A stretch of 64,000 nt of DNA from Paenibacillus macerans (GTDB lineage Bacteria > Bacillota > Bacilli > Paenibacillales > Paenibacillaceae): NCBI RefSeq assembly GCF_023715465.1, contig NZ_JAMBOE010000007.1, forward strand, positions 186,001 through 250,000. Reading direction: 5' to 3'. The position numbers were made by a program, and so were the translations under genes. Of this stretch, positions 31,086-40,277 are shown piece by piece. Within the stretch, counting starts at the first letter, position 1, and the number at the start of each line of letters is the position of its first letter. The notes beneath the pieces are model-generated. The model saw only the letters and a list, made by a program, of their open reading frames with translations. It was not told where the DNA came from and searched no databases.

Positions 31086-33092
31086 CTATTGTTCTTCAAT
31101 AATCTTGAATCCCCAGGGCTCCAGGGTCAGGGTCTCACCGGGACTTATCGACGCGCCCGAGAGAAGTTCTGTCCCCTCTAAATGAGGATAATTTAGCGAT
31201 GCCGAAAAATCGGAATAGTTAAAATAGTAGCGGACGGTTTTGCCCATTCCGTTTATCCCGTGTTTGGTGATGAGCGGGAAACGGTTGTCCTGATCGTGCC
31301 CCCATAAACCGGCTTGTTTCACGGCATGCTCCAGAATTTTGCCCATGACGGCTTCGCTGGTCATGCAGCCAATATACACGGCTTGACCTTGGCCGTACTG
31401 GTTTTGCGTCACCGCGGCGTATTTCCCCCAATGCGGATGGTCGTAATAGGCAAGCACCTCCGCCGTCGCCGGCGTCAGCAGTTCCATCCATGTATGCACT
31501 TGGTTGTGCTCCGCCCCGACCTGGAACGGATCGTCTTTCAGCGATACACGCTTCGGCTCTACGAACATGCTGTACGAGACGCCGCAAGCCTTCCCGATCA
31601 CCCCGGGCTGGGGTGTGGTGCGGACTTTGACGTTTTCGTCCGTAAACCCGCTCTTAAAAGTATACACGATGTGCCCGCCGTCATACACAAACCGGTTAAG
31701 ACGTTCCAGCAGTTCGTCGGAAGCCGTGTACAAGGCCGGGACCACAAGCAGATCATACCGCTCAAGGCTTGGGGTGGCGGGTGACACGAAGTCGCAGCCG
31801 ACGTTCATCCGGTACAACTCATCATACATCATCCGGACGACATCGTTGTAGTTTTTGGTGCTGGTAAAATTAAACTTGAACCACTCCATCGCCGTTAACG
31901 ACTCATTGCTAACGAGGATGGCGACTTTGTTCTGCTTCTTCAGGTTCGCCAAATGCGGCGACAAGCGGGCGAAATCCCGGCCGATCGTTTTGGCTTCCTC
32001 ATAGACCGGATTAGGCTCGAAGTCGTGGCTGAGCAGGCCTTTCCAGTACGTTTCGATGGAATTGTGGATCGAATGCCAATGCCAATAAGCGACCATATTG
32101 GCCCCGGAAGCCAGGTGACTGAACGCCTGCAATCTCAGCTGCCCCGGATACGGTGTCCAATGGCTGAAAGCTTGCGCCTCCGTCTCGATCACCAAATAAT
32201 TCGTTCCTTTGGTAGAGCGGGCCACATCCCCGCCGAAGGAAATTTCAATGCCGGTAAGATCGTCCTGGGAGGGATGATAGATATCCACCCCAGTGATGTC
32301 GAACGGGCGGGACGCCTCAAAATGTTCGACATCCGGCTGGATGCCGTAGGAATGCCCCCGCCACTCAAAGTCGAAGTTTTGCGTGACGAACTGATCCGGC
32401 CGCTTGTATTCGTTTACGATCGACACCTGCCAATTCAGAAAATCGGCGGCCAGCTTCCGCTGGAACTTGGCAAACTCCGCCCCCAGGCTACCGTTGATCG
32501 TCCCGACGACCGAAGGGAAGTCCTCCCAGCCGTTGATCCGGTTGCTCCAGTAATCCAGCCCAAACGCCTGGTTCACCCGGTCCAGCGTTTTGAATTTCTC
32601 TCTGATGTATTTGACGAACAGCAGTTGGACGTTAGGGCCTGCCGTGTGGTAATGCTTTGTTTCGTTGTCGGTCTGATACCCGATAACCGCGGGGTGGCCG
32701 CTGACCCGGGAAATCAGTTGGCGGATGATCCGTTCCGCATAGAACAGATAGGCCGGATGGGTGATGTCCATAATTTGCCGCGCCCCGTATTTGCCGGGGC
32801 CTTTTGCCGTCGTGGCCAGCACGTCCGGATGCTCTTTCACCATCCAGGTCGGCACGGCATACGTAGGCGTGCCGACGATGACATGTATCCCCGCCCGATC
32901 CATCGCATCCAGCACCCGATCCACCGAAGTGAAATCGAACACGCCGTTTTGGGGCTCATGCGTGCTCCACGTCGATTCGGCGATGCGCACCACGTTGATC
33001 CCCGCCTCTTTCATCATCCGGATATCTTCGTCCAGCCGTTCGTAAGGCATATATTCGTCATAGTAAGCGACACCGTATAATAGCTTCTCCAT
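31086..33092 (-). CDS. beta-galactosidase, GH42
   Basis: A 668-residue cytoplasmic GH42 enzyme of normal length. The catalytic barrel (1-380) has the acid/base Glu in YQTDNETKHY and the nucleophile Glu in LVIETEAQAF. The trimerisation domain and a small C-terminal beta domain follow. It hydrolyses beta-galactosides, possibly those cut from plant galactans. It shares promoter architecture with the ABC transporter operon, so it belongs to the same regulon. Confidence 0.92.
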   Translation of the reverse strand: MEKLLYGVAYYDEYMPYERLDEDIRMMKEAGINVVRIAESTWSTHEPQNGVFDFTSVDRVLDAMDRAGIHVIVGTPTYAVPTWMVKEHPDVLATTAKGPGKYGARQIMDITHPAYLFYAERIIRQLISRVSGHPAVIGYQTDNETKHYHTAGPNVQLLFVKYIREKFKTLDRVNQAFGLDYWSNRINGWEDFPSVVGTINGSLGAEFAKFQRKLAADFLNWQVSIVNEYKRPDQFVTQNFDFEWRGHSYGIQPDVEHFEASRPFDITGVDIYHPSQDDLTGIEISFGGDVARSTKGTNYLVIETEAQAFSHWTPYPGQLRLQAFSHLASGANMVAYWHWHSIHNSIETYWKGLLSHDFEPNPVYEEAKTIGRDFARLSPHLANLKKQNKVAILVSNESLTAMEWFKFNFTSTKNYNDVVRMMYDELYRMNVGCDFVSPATPSLERYDLLVVPALYTASDELLERLNRFVYDGGHIVYTFKSGFTDENVKVRTTPQPGVIGKACGVSYSMFVEPKRVSLKDDPFQVGAEHNQVHTWMELLTPATAEVLAYYDHPHWGKYAAVTQNQYGQGQAVYIGCMTSEAVMGKILEHAVKQAGLWGHDQDNRFPLITKHGINGMGKTVRYYFNYSDFSASLNYPHLEGTELLSGASISPGETLTLEPWGFKIIEEQ

Positions 33093-33120
33093 AAGTTACC
33101 TCCCGAGAATGATCATAAAA

Positions 33121-33195
33121 TGATTACGCTTTCATCGTATTAAAAAAAGCCCCCTCCTTCATTGGACGAATTTAAGCTTTTGGGGTGGACGATTT
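33121..33195 (-). promoter_or_regulatory. GH42 promoter: cre site, -10 and direct repeats
   Basis: cre-like TGAAAGCGTAATCA (33134-33121, one mismatch) directly follows the -10 TACGAT (33139-33134). Upstream lie ATTGGACGAATTTAA (33161) and GGTGGACGATTTTAA (33184), a direct repeat with 23-bp period. The distance from cre to the first repeat is the same 24 bp as in the binding-protein promoter. Confidence 0.62.
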
Positions 33196-33322
33196 TAAAC
33201 CGGCGGGTCGGGATGCCGCAAAAGCTCTGTTCAACGCCGCGAAGATTTGGTATGCTTAACTTCATATCCATCCTTCGAAGGATGTAAAACCGCTAGGAAC
33301 AGCATAGAGGAACCGCTTAAAT

Positions 33323-34945
33323 ATGAACAGCAAAAAGCGCTGCTACCCCAAAATTCGCCTGGCCGTCCTTTTCTCGCTGATCGTCGGGCTCGCCGTAATT
33401 ATAACTACGTTTATTTCCGTGGCTTCATCCTATAAAGCCGAAAGAAGCATTTTATACGATAGAACGCTTGAAATGAACTATTCCACTTCGCTGCAGATGA
33501 GCCGCACTTTAGGGACTTTATTCACGTCGATGCGGCAAGGGCTGCATACCGTATCCATCCATCTTTTCGACGCGGACGAGGTCGCGCAATCCGCCGACAT
33601 TCAAGCCAAACTGGAGTTCTTCAAGAACAGCAACGACTATTTCAACTCGGTGTTTTGGGCGGACGCCAAAGGTGTCGTTCGCAACATCACTTCGCCGAAC
33701 TATAAATTGGCCGGAACCAAGCTTGCCTCGACGCCGGTGCAAGAAGCCCTGGCGACCCGTAAATCAACGCTGTCGAAGCCTTATACCGGCGCAAGCGGAC
33801 GGCTCATCATCCTGATGACGGAGCCCGTGTTTGACAAAAACAGCGTTTATCAAGGGTTCATAGGCGGTACGATTTACCTGGAGGAAAACAACATCCTCGA
33901 CAGTATTTTCAGCGAAAAGCAGGCGGATAAGACGGGCTCTTATTATTATATCGTGGATTCCAGCGGACAGCTGATCTTTCACCCCGACACCAGCCGGCGC
34001 GGTGAAAATGTTAGTGAAAACGCTGTAGTGCAAGCTGTGAAAAGCGGCGAAAACGGCCGCCAATCCGTGATCAACACGAAAAAGGTAGCTTTTTTGGCCG
34101 GGTACGCCACGGTGCCTGAGGTCGGTTGGGGCATCATCATGCAAACCCCGATCAGCATGTTGGAAAAACAACAAAAAGAGCAGGTTCGCAAAATGCTGCT
34201 GATTATGGCCTTTCCCTTCATTCTTATCATAGCAGTTACGATCTATTTGGCGCATAAGGTCACGGAACCGATCGTACGGCTGGCCCAGTTTGCGAAAAGT
34301 TCGGTCCGTAATCCCAAAAAGCTGCCGCCAATCCGGACAAGCCATTGGATTTGGGAGGCCGACTTGTTAACGAAAACCGTGCTGAATTCCCTGAAAACGA
34401 TGAAGGATCAAAATGAGCGGCTTACCGACAGCACCCGCAAAGATCCGCTGACGGGCCTGCAAAACCGCAGGGCGTTGGATGAAGTACTGGCTTTATTTGA
34501 TTTCGCCAAGCATTCTTTTTCGATGCTCGTGCTGGATATCGACCGGTTTAAACTGATCAATGACACGTACGGTCATCAAACCGGGGATGAAGTGCTCAAG
34601 TTCGTAGCGGATTTAATTCAATCGGCCGTGCGGCAAAAAGACCACTGCTTCCGCTTCGGAGGCGAAGAGTTTATCGTGATTCTCCCCGATACGCCGCTGG
34701 CTGTTGCCTTTCAAACGGCGGAACGGATTCGCAGCCAACTGGAAGGTACGGTAAGTCCGGCCGGCAGGCCGGTTACCGTATCAATAGGAGCGGCCGAGTT
34801 TCCCATTCAGTCGGATGATCTGGATGAGCTGTTCCGCTTGGCCGATAAAGCGCTTTATAAAGCCAAGGGAGACGGACGCAACCGGACGGTTGTGGCGGAT
34901 GAGGGCTTGGAAGAAGTACGTTCGTTCATCATGGGCCGGGATTGA
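33323..34945 (+). CDS. membrane diguanylate cyclase with extracellular Cache sensor
   Basis: A 540-residue protein that makes cyclic di-GMP. A first membrane helix (about 11-33), a dCache-like extracellular domain (35-285, with GYATVPEVGWGIIMQTP), a second helix (about 290-310), a HAMP-like linker and a C-terminal GGDEF domain (375-530). The active site reads RFGGEEF, an active variant, with DIDRFKLIND for metal binding. No EAL domain. The ATG at 33323 follows GAGG at longer spacing. A terminator overlaps its stop codon. Confidence 0.9.
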   Translation: MNSKKRCYPKIRLAVLFSLIVGLAVIITTFISVASSYKAERSILYDRTLEMNYSTSLQMSRTLGTLFTSMRQGLHTVSIHLFDADEVAQSADIQAKLEFFKNSNDYFNSVFWADAKGVVRNITSPNYKLAGTKLASTPVQEALATRKSTLSKPYTGASGRLIILMTEPVFDKNSVYQGFIGGTIYLEENNILDSIFSEKQADKTGSYYYIVDSSGQLIFHPDTSRRGENVSENAVVQAVKSGENGRQSVINTKKVAFLAGYATVPEVGWGIIMQTPISMLEKQQKEQVRKMLLIMAFPFILIIAVTIYLAHKVTEPIVRLAQFAKSSVRNPKKLPPIRTSHWIWEADLLTKTVLNSLKTMKDQNERLTDSTRKDPLTGLQNRRALDEVLALFDFAKHSFSMLVLDIDRFKLINDTYGHQTGDEVLKFVADLIQSAVRQKDHCFRFGGEEFIVILPDTPLAVAFQTAERIRSQLEGTVSPAGRPVTVSIGAAEFPIQSDDLDELFRLADKALYKAKGDGRNRTVVADEGLEEVRSFIMGRD

Positions 34946-34965
34946 CCGGTCCTTTTTCTTTTTTT
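34933..34965 (+). terminator. terminator overlapping the diguanylate cyclase stop codon
   Basis: GGGCCGG / CCGGTCC with a six-base loop is followed by TTTTTCTTTTTTT. Confidence 0.75.
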
Positions 34966-35017
34966 GCGGATTTGTCACATCCGCGGGCGGGCGATCCGTT
35001 GTATAAGGTGAAAGGGT

Positions 35018-35620
35018 GTGAAACGTGTGGACGATGTCGATCTGTCGCAAACGATAACCGGCATACTGGAAGGCGACACCGAAAAGTTCGCGGAAATCAT
35101 GCGAATTTACCAAAAAGCGATTTTCCTGTATTGCTATCATATGTTAGGCAACTATGCCGAAGCCGAGGACAGCGGTCAGGAAGTATTTCTGAAAGCCTAC
35201 CGTTCGTTGGGAAAATATAAACGTGAAGTTCCGTTTGGAGCCTGGCTGTACAAAATCGCCTACAATCATTGCATCGATATGATCCGCAAGCGAAAGCTGG
35301 CCAAGTACCTCCCCTTCTTCTACCGGGATGACAAAGAGAACAAACCGGTGGACTGGCGGATCGAAGCCCAATATTTTGATGAATTCGTTTACCAAGCCAT
35401 GTCGAAATTATCGGCGGAGGAACGGAACTTGTTGATTTTGCGCTGTGTCGATGAGAAGAGTTATGAGGAGATCAGCCAGATTCTCGGTAGAAGCAACGCG
35501 GCTCTCCGCAAGAAATACGGGCGAACGGCAGCGAAATTCCGTCAGTATTACGCCGTGGCGAAAGGAGTGTGTTCATATGACGCCGGACAAGGATCAGGAT
35601 CTGAAACAACTTTTTCGTGA
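35018..35620 (+). CDS. ECF-type sigma-70 factor
   Basis: A 200-residue sigma factor with region 2 (MLGNYAEAEDSGQEVFLKAYRS, near 40-62) and region 4 HTH (SYEEISQILGRSNAALRKKYGR, near 150-172). The GTG at 35018 is preceded by AAGG at about 9 bp; a GTG at 35026 is out of frame, so 35018 is kept. The last 14 codons overlap the start of the downstream gene (35577) by 44 bp, which suggests translational coupling with an anti-sigma factor. Confidence 0.88.
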   Translation: MKRVDDVDLSQTITGILEGDTEKFAEIMRIYQKAIFLYCYHMLGNYAEAEDSGQEVFLKAYRSLGKYKREVPFGAWLYKIAYNHCIDMIRKRKLAKYLPFFYRDDKENKPVDWRIEAQYFDEFVYQAMSKLSAEERNLLILRCVDEKSYEEISQILGRSNAALRKKYGRTAAKFRQYYAVAKGVCSYDAGQGSGSETTFS

Positions 35621-36530
35621 AGCGCAGCTTCCTGAGGTCGACCTGACCCCCAAAGTGATGAGCAAGCTGCGTACCGAAAAGAAAACTAAGGCGCGATTGA
35701 TCGGGAAACGCAGATTAGTTTTGCTGGTCATGGCCGGAATGCTGCTGGCGGCTTCCACCGCTTTTGCGGCGTCAAACTACTACTATGCCTTGAAAAGTAA
35801 GCACGGCGACATTGTTTGGGAAGAAAAGATATTGGATAAGAGCAGTCCCGAGTATAAGAATCCTTCCCTGGATGAGCAACGGCGATCGCTGAATAGCGCC
35901 GGTTTATCTAACGATCTGCTGAAGGAAGGGGAGGCTGCGATTTTTTACGTGCTTGAGAACAATCCGGATCATGAGATCGACATCGAATGGAAGCGGGTTC
36001 CCTTCCACGATTTGACCGAGCTTCGTTCCCGCATGGCGGGGCAGCCGGTAAAGCTGTTTGATCGTTTTGAGGGTGATTATCAATTTGCTCATGCTACAGT
36101 CTCCTTCTACCCGGCCCTTTATGAGAATCCCTTAACCGATCAGGAAGAGGCGGAGATCGCCGAAAAACTGCGGAAGCAGGCGGAAGAATCGGGCAAGGGT
36201 TATGCGATGATGCCGATTGAGGTCTCGAAAAATTACTGGATAATGATGAGCTCATACCAAAGAAACGGCAAAACAGGCATTCTCGTAACGATTTCCAAAA
36301 CCCCCGGGAAGCAGACGGTTATGCTGCCCGAAGAAGACAAGGACAATCCGCGTGAGACCCTCGAGGTCAAAGGGGTAAAAATGCTGTATACCGAATTTGC
36401 AGGCGGCCGGAATATTCAATGGGTCTATGATGTCCCGGGCAGCAAGGAGGCCGTTCATTACATGATCGAAACCGGCTTGCAAATGAACAAAGACCAGGTG
36501 ATTAAACTGGCCGAGTCGTATTTGAATTAA
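35577..36530 (+). CDS. membrane protein, probable anti-sigma factor (DUF4367-like)
   Basis: A 317-residue protein. The start at 35577 (MTPDKDQDLKQLF) follows AAAGGAG and lies inside the sigma gene. A short cytoplasmic N-terminus (1-45) precedes one membrane segment (RLVLLVMAGMLLAASTAFAAS, 46-66) and a long extracellular part. Its end has a DUF4367-like pattern (GVKMLYTEF, IQWVYDVPG, HYMIETGLQMNKDQVIKLAESY). The position directly after an ECF sigma gene suggests anti-sigma function; this is inferred. Confidence 0.75.
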   Translation: MTPDKDQDLKQLFREAQLPEVDLTPKVMSKLRTEKKTKARLIGKRRLVLLVMAGMLLAASTAFAASNYYYALKSKHGDIVWEEKILDKSSPEYKNPSLDEQRRSLNSAGLSNDLLKEGEAAIFYVLENNPDHEIDIEWKRVPFHDLTELRSRMAGQPVKLFDRFEGDYQFAHATVSFYPALYENPLTDQEEAEIAEKLRKQAEESGKGYAMMPIEVSKNYWIMMSSYQRNGKTGILVTISKTPGKQTVMLPEEDKDNPRETLEVKGVKMLYTEFAGGRNIQWVYDVPGSKEAVHYMIETGLQMNKDQVIKLAESYLN

Positions 36531-36595
36531 GCGAAAGCGCCCGCTCTGCCTATGGATTCCATTCCGTAAGCAGGGTGGGCGCAGATTGCTTCAGA

Positions 36596-36795
36596 GAAAA
36601 AATAAGGACATAAAAAGGCGTTATTCGTCAACATCCGTCCATTTGAGCGAAATAGAGGAATTTTATGTCGCTATTTTCTTTCGTCGCAAGGAAATAACTT
36701 CGTTTCGGACCATTCTTAGGAAAATAAGCACATAAAATGGCGCTAATGGGGATAAACCTGCTAGGTTTCGGATAATAAGTACATAAAGTACCGCT
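36596..36795. repeat. A/T-box intergenic repeat, copy matching 43500-43705
   Basis: A block of about 200 bp with ATAAGGACATAAAA, GAAATAGAGGAATTTTATGTCGCTATTTTC, TCGTCGCAAGGAAATAA, AGGAAAATAAGCACATAAAATGG and CGCTAATGGGGATAAACCTGC. Most segments recur in the same order at 43500-43705. It lies between convergent genes. Confidence 0.7.
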
Positions 36796-36819
36796 ATTTT
36801 GATAGGTGGCTATTCGTCG

Positions 36820-38142
36820 TTACCCGGTCCGGGTCATGGATTTGTCCGGATGGTTCACAAAATCCCGTCCGTACACTTCCTCTTGGATTTGCTCGAGCGT
36901 CTTGCCGCGGGTTTCCGGGGCCATGATCACGCCGATCACCGCGGCGATGACCAGGAAGCCGATCATCACCATACCGGAAGCGGCAAAGCCCATGGAAGTG
37001 AGCATGGACGGCACCACCAGCGAGATCAGGCCGACCGCTACCCGGGCGGTGCTGAACAGAAAGCCCTGGGCTTTGGCGCGGTATTTGGTATGAAACAGCT
37101 CACCCGCCCACAAGCCGTAAAAGGCCTGGGCCCCAAAGCCGGCGGCGATACCCCAAAGCACAACAAAGGCCAGCAGTTCAGCCATGCCCATGCCACCGAA
37201 GGACAGGATCGCCCAGGCGGCAATCCCCATGAGTGCGCCTATGCCGTACAGCACCTTCCGATTGACTTTATCGCCGAACTTGATAAAGACGAAATACGTC
37301 GAAGCGACGGTCAAAATCCAGAGAAAGGCCTGCAGCAAATTGGCCTGGGCGGAGGTGAGGCCGCCGACCCGCTGGTAAATGTAAGGCATGAAGTAGCCCA
37401 TCACGCCCGCCACCAGATTCCAGAAGCAATAGATGCCCAAAAGCAGGACGATCGAGCGCAGATTGGCCCGGCTCTTGAACAGCTCGGCAACCGAGCTTTT
37501 CGCCGCCTTGCCGCCCGCCAGCGCCTTGACTTCCTTGGCTTTTTCCTCTTCCCAGATCTTGCTCTCGTTGATTTGCTGCTGCATGATCCAGGTAATCAAG
37601 GCGATGACAAACAGCTGCCCGAAGATCAAGCGGCTGCCCAGCAGGCCAAGCGGAGCCAGCGCCACGGACAGCAGCAGCGATATCGCCGGTCCGATGGACC
37701 AGGCCAGTTGCCCCCAGCCTACCCGGGCGGCCCGTTCGCCCGCCGGCGCCTCTTCGGAGATATACGTCCAGGCGGCCGGGATCGCCGCGCCTACCGCGAT
37801 GCCGGTGATCACGTAACCGGCCAGCAGCATCGGAAAATTAAACGACAGGGCGACAAGCAGAACCCCCAGCATGTACACGAGCAGATCGTATTTGTAAATC
37901 AGCTTGCGGCCGTATTTGTCGACCAGGACCCCGCCGATCAGCGCGCCGATCGCCGACCCGAATCCGTTGGCGCTGAGCGCCCCGAGCAGGCCCAGCTTCA
38001 CATCGTCCAGCTTCAGGTATTCCACCCATAAGGTGAGTCCACCAGCGCCGGCGACGATAGAACCGGCTTCCAGGTAATTCGACATGGCTACGGTGATCGT
38101 TGACTTGAGACTGCTCTTTTTTGTTGCTTGAGCGGAAGCCAT
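36820..38142 (-). CDS. MFS sugar transporter
   Basis: A 440-residue, 12-helix major facilitator. The start at 38142 ([11 protein letters not shown]) follows GAAGGAGCG and its ATG overlaps the rhaM stop. Motifs include GALIGGVLVDKYGRKLIYKYD (loop 2-3 signature) and APETRGKTLEQIQEEVYG at the C-terminus, typical of sugar:proton symporters. Coupling to rhaM suggests L-rhamnose or a related deoxysugar as substrate. Confidence 0.87.
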   Translation of the reverse strand: MASAQATKKSSLKSTITVAMSNYLEAGSIVAGAGGLTLWVEYLKLDDVKLGLLGALSANGFGSAIGALIGGVLVDKYGRKLIYKYDLLVYMLGVLLVALSFNFPMLLAGYVITGIAVGAAIPAAWTYISEEAPAGERAARVGWGQLAWSIGPAISLLLSVALAPLGLLGSRLIFGQLFVIALITWIMQQQINESKIWEEEKAKEVKALAGGKAAKSSVAELFKSRANLRSIVLLLGIYCFWNLVAGVMGYFMPYIYQRVGGLTSAQANLLQAFLWILTVASTYFVFIKFGDKVNRKVLYGIGALMGIAAWAILSFGGMGMAELLAFVVLWGIAAGFGAQAFYGLWAGELFHTKYRAKAQGFLFSTARVAVGLISLVVPSMLTSMGFAASGMVMIGFLVIAAVIGVIMAPETRGKTLEQIQEEVYGRDFVNHPDKSMTRTG

Positions 38143-38480
38143 CACACCCGCTCCTTCCCGGATTCCGCCTGAAGGTGGAACACTTCCGTCAAATCGCGGG
38201 ATTCCGGACTGTTGTCGGGGTTGGTCCGCATGATGTCCTTCATGTAATCCCACCACTTGCGGCAGACTTCCGTCTCCGCGCTTTTGGCCCAGAGCGCTTC
38301 ATCCTCGATTTCCAGGTAGGCAAACAAGGTATGGGTCGTTTCGTCCAAAAAAATCGAATACGTGCGGACTCCGTGGCTCAGCAGCATCTCTTTCATCTCC
38401 GGCCACAGTTCGTCATGGCGTCTGCGGTATTCCTCATGGCAGCCTGCAAAAACTTGCATGATCGAGGCTTTCCGTATCAT
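38142..38480 (-). CDS. rhaM: L-rhamnose mutarotase
   Basis: A 112-residue mutarotase that interconverts alpha- and beta-L-rhamnopyranose. His22 in [10 protein letters not shown] is the catalytic residue of the family, and [12 protein letters not shown] is a further signature. The length is close to the usual 104. It is first in a two-gene operon with the MFS transporter. Rhamnose isomerase, kinase and aldolase genes are not in the window. Confidence 0.9.
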   Translation of the reverse strand: MIRKASIMQVFAGCHEEYRRRHDELWPEMKEMLLSHGVRTYSIFLDETTHTLFAYLEIEDEALWAKSAETEVCRKWWDYMKDIMRTNPDNSPESRDLTEVFHLQAESGKERV

Positions 38481-38522
38481 GTTACAGCTCCTTCCCGATC
38501 CTCAAAATATTCACGCCCCGTA

Positions 38523-38608
38523 TGTTGGCGCTTACACCTTCCACTATATAAGCGGGGCATTCCCGCCTGTAGGAGGGATTCTTCGGATCGGGTAGACATT
38601 CTTCGGAA
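38523..38608 (-). promoter_or_regulatory. rhaM operon control region: cre site and direct repeat
   Basis: cre-like TGTAAGCGCCAACA (38536-38523, one mismatch) lies 43 bp upstream of rhaM. Further upstream ATTCTTCGGA occurs at 38578 and 38598, a 20-bp direct repeat that fits an AraC-type regulator, probably the product of 38634. Confidence 0.55.
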
Positions 38609-38633
38609 CATGATATGAAACTGCTGAACGCCT

Positions 38634-40277
38634 CTAGCCAGTTCCTGCAGTCCCCCGGTACTCGGACGGAAGCTGGCCGAAATGCTGCCGGAACAGCCGG
38701 CTGAAATAGCGGACGTCCTGATATCCGACAGCCCGGCTGACGTCCCGCAGCTTTGCCGCAGGGTCGGCGAGCAGCCTTCGCGCCTGCTCCAGCCGGACGC
38801 GGGTCACGTATTCAAGCACCGTTTCCCCGGTTTGCAGCTTAAAATACTGGCAAAAATACGTGGGGTTCATATGGACTTGCCCGGCGATTTTTTTCACCGT
38901 AATCGGATTCCCCAGGTTCCGGCCAATCCACTCCTTGGCCGCTTCAACCGGCTTGGCCGCAGGCCCGGACCGCGCCTGCTCCAGCGTCGCCATGGCCCGC
39001 CTGATCAACCGCAGCGCCAACAGCTTCAGCTCCTGCAGGTTCACCGCTTCCCGCGCCTCCCGCAGCGCCGCTTCGGCTCCCGCGCCTCCCGCCGTCTCTC
39101 CGCACGTTTCAAACAGGGTGGACTCGATCAGGAGCAGCACATTTTCCGCAACTTTGCGGATTTGCGCCGGGGAGGCATACCCGCCGATATGCTCGAACAG
39201 CTGCCTGCATACCGCCTCCGCCTCGGCGGCATCGGCCTGTTCGACCGCCCGCTTCATCCGCCGCAGCAGCGAAGGGAGAAGGCCGTCGGGCTGTCCCCCT
39301 CCGTTGCCGCCGCTCCGGTGGATGCGCCCATACGGTAACAGCTTGTTCCCCCCATCCAGAAGGCGGTGCTGCATAGCGGAAATCGCCTGCCGTTTCGCGT
39401 AAGGCAGCAAATACAAATCGCCGATCGGCTCCCCGAACGAGACTGATACGGTAAATGGCGTGTACGTTCTTACCGCTTCGCGGATTCGGTCGGCCACCTC
39501 CTGGGCGGCCTCTTCGAGAGCGCCAACGCCGTGCGCCTCGGCCGGCCGGCACAGCAGCGCCCAGAAGTCCACGCGCGTTCCCGGCCACCACCAGCCGCTC
39601 AGCCGGTGTTTTTCCGCCGCCTCGCCGACAACTTCGCCGGTCATATTTTCCAGTACGTAAGAATAAGCCCGCCAGTCTTGATCGGTAAAGCTCCTGGCTT
39701 TGACCGGCAACGTGTCCATCGAGATATACATCAAGATGTACTCTCCTTTCGGAAAAGTATCCACCCAGAACCCCAGACGGGCCAGGTCGCTTCCGTCCGC
39801 CGTGATCCGGCCGAGCACCTGCGTCTGCTGCGTAAATCTGAGCATTGCTTCTTTTTGGCGCATCGCGCTCCAGCGGTAATCTTGAAGACGCCGTTCCTCC
39901 ACCTTTTGCCTGATCTCCTCTAGCACCGCCGCCAGTTGCTCCCGATCGATCGGCTTCAGCAAATAATCAGCCGCGCCTTCTTTAAGCGCCGTGCGGACGT
40001 ATTCGAAATCGTTGTAGCCGGTCAGGACGACGGCCAGGAACGCGCGGATTTTACCCGCTTCCCGGATCAGGGTGAGTCCGTCCATTTCCGGCATGCGGAT
40101 GTCGGTGATGAGCAGATCGATCTCGGTGTCCTGCGTTTGCAGGAAGTCCAGCGCCTCCCTGCCGTCCCCCAAAGCGGCCAGGACTTCCCATTCCTCGCCG
40201 CAGGAGGCGACCAGCCGCTTAAGCCCGCGGCAAATTCGCGGTTCATCGTCCACGATCAATACTTTGATAGGCTTCAT
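38634..40277 (-). CDS. AraC-type response regulator
   Basis: A 547-residue YesN-like regulator, longer than usual. The receiver has D59 in LLITDIRMPEMDG and K in LLKPIDRE. A middle region of about 300 residues is followed by the C-terminal double HTH (KKIAGQVHMNPTYFCQYFKLQ and DVSRAVGYQDVRYFSRLFRQ). The start overlaps the kinase stop by 4 bp. It probably activates rhaM-MFS. Confidence 0.9.
   Translation of the reverse strand: MKPIKVLIVDDEPRICRGLKRLVASCGEEWEVLAALGDGREALDFLQTQDTEIDLLITDIRMPEMDGLTLIREAGKIRAFLAVVLTGYNDFEYVRTALKEGAADYLLKPIDREQLAAVLEEIRQKVEERRLQDYRWSAMRQKEAMLRFTQQTQVLGRITADGSDLARLGFWVDTFPKGEYILMYISMDTLPVKARSFTDQDWRAYSYVLENMTGEVVGEAAEKHRLSGWWWPGTRVDFWALLCRPAEAHGVGALEEAAQEVADRIREAVRTYTPFTVSVSFGEPIGDLYLLPYAKRQAISAMQHRLLDGGNKLLPYGRIHRSGGNGGGQPDGLLPSLLRRMKRAVEQADAAEAEAVCRQLFEHIGGYASPAQIRKVAENVLLLIESTLFETCGETAGGAGAEAALREAREAVNLQELKLLALRLIRRAMATLEQARSGPAAKPVEAAKEWIGRNLGNPITVKKIAGQVHMNPTYFCQYFKLQTGETVLEYVTRVRLEQARRLLADPAAKLRDVSRAVGYQDVRYFSRLFRQHFGQLPSEYRGTAGTG

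Noticed and set aside
36799..38031. 410-residue plus-strand frame opposite the MFS gene
   Set aside because: Low-complexity His/Gln/Asp/Arg translation opposite a clear 12-helix transporter.
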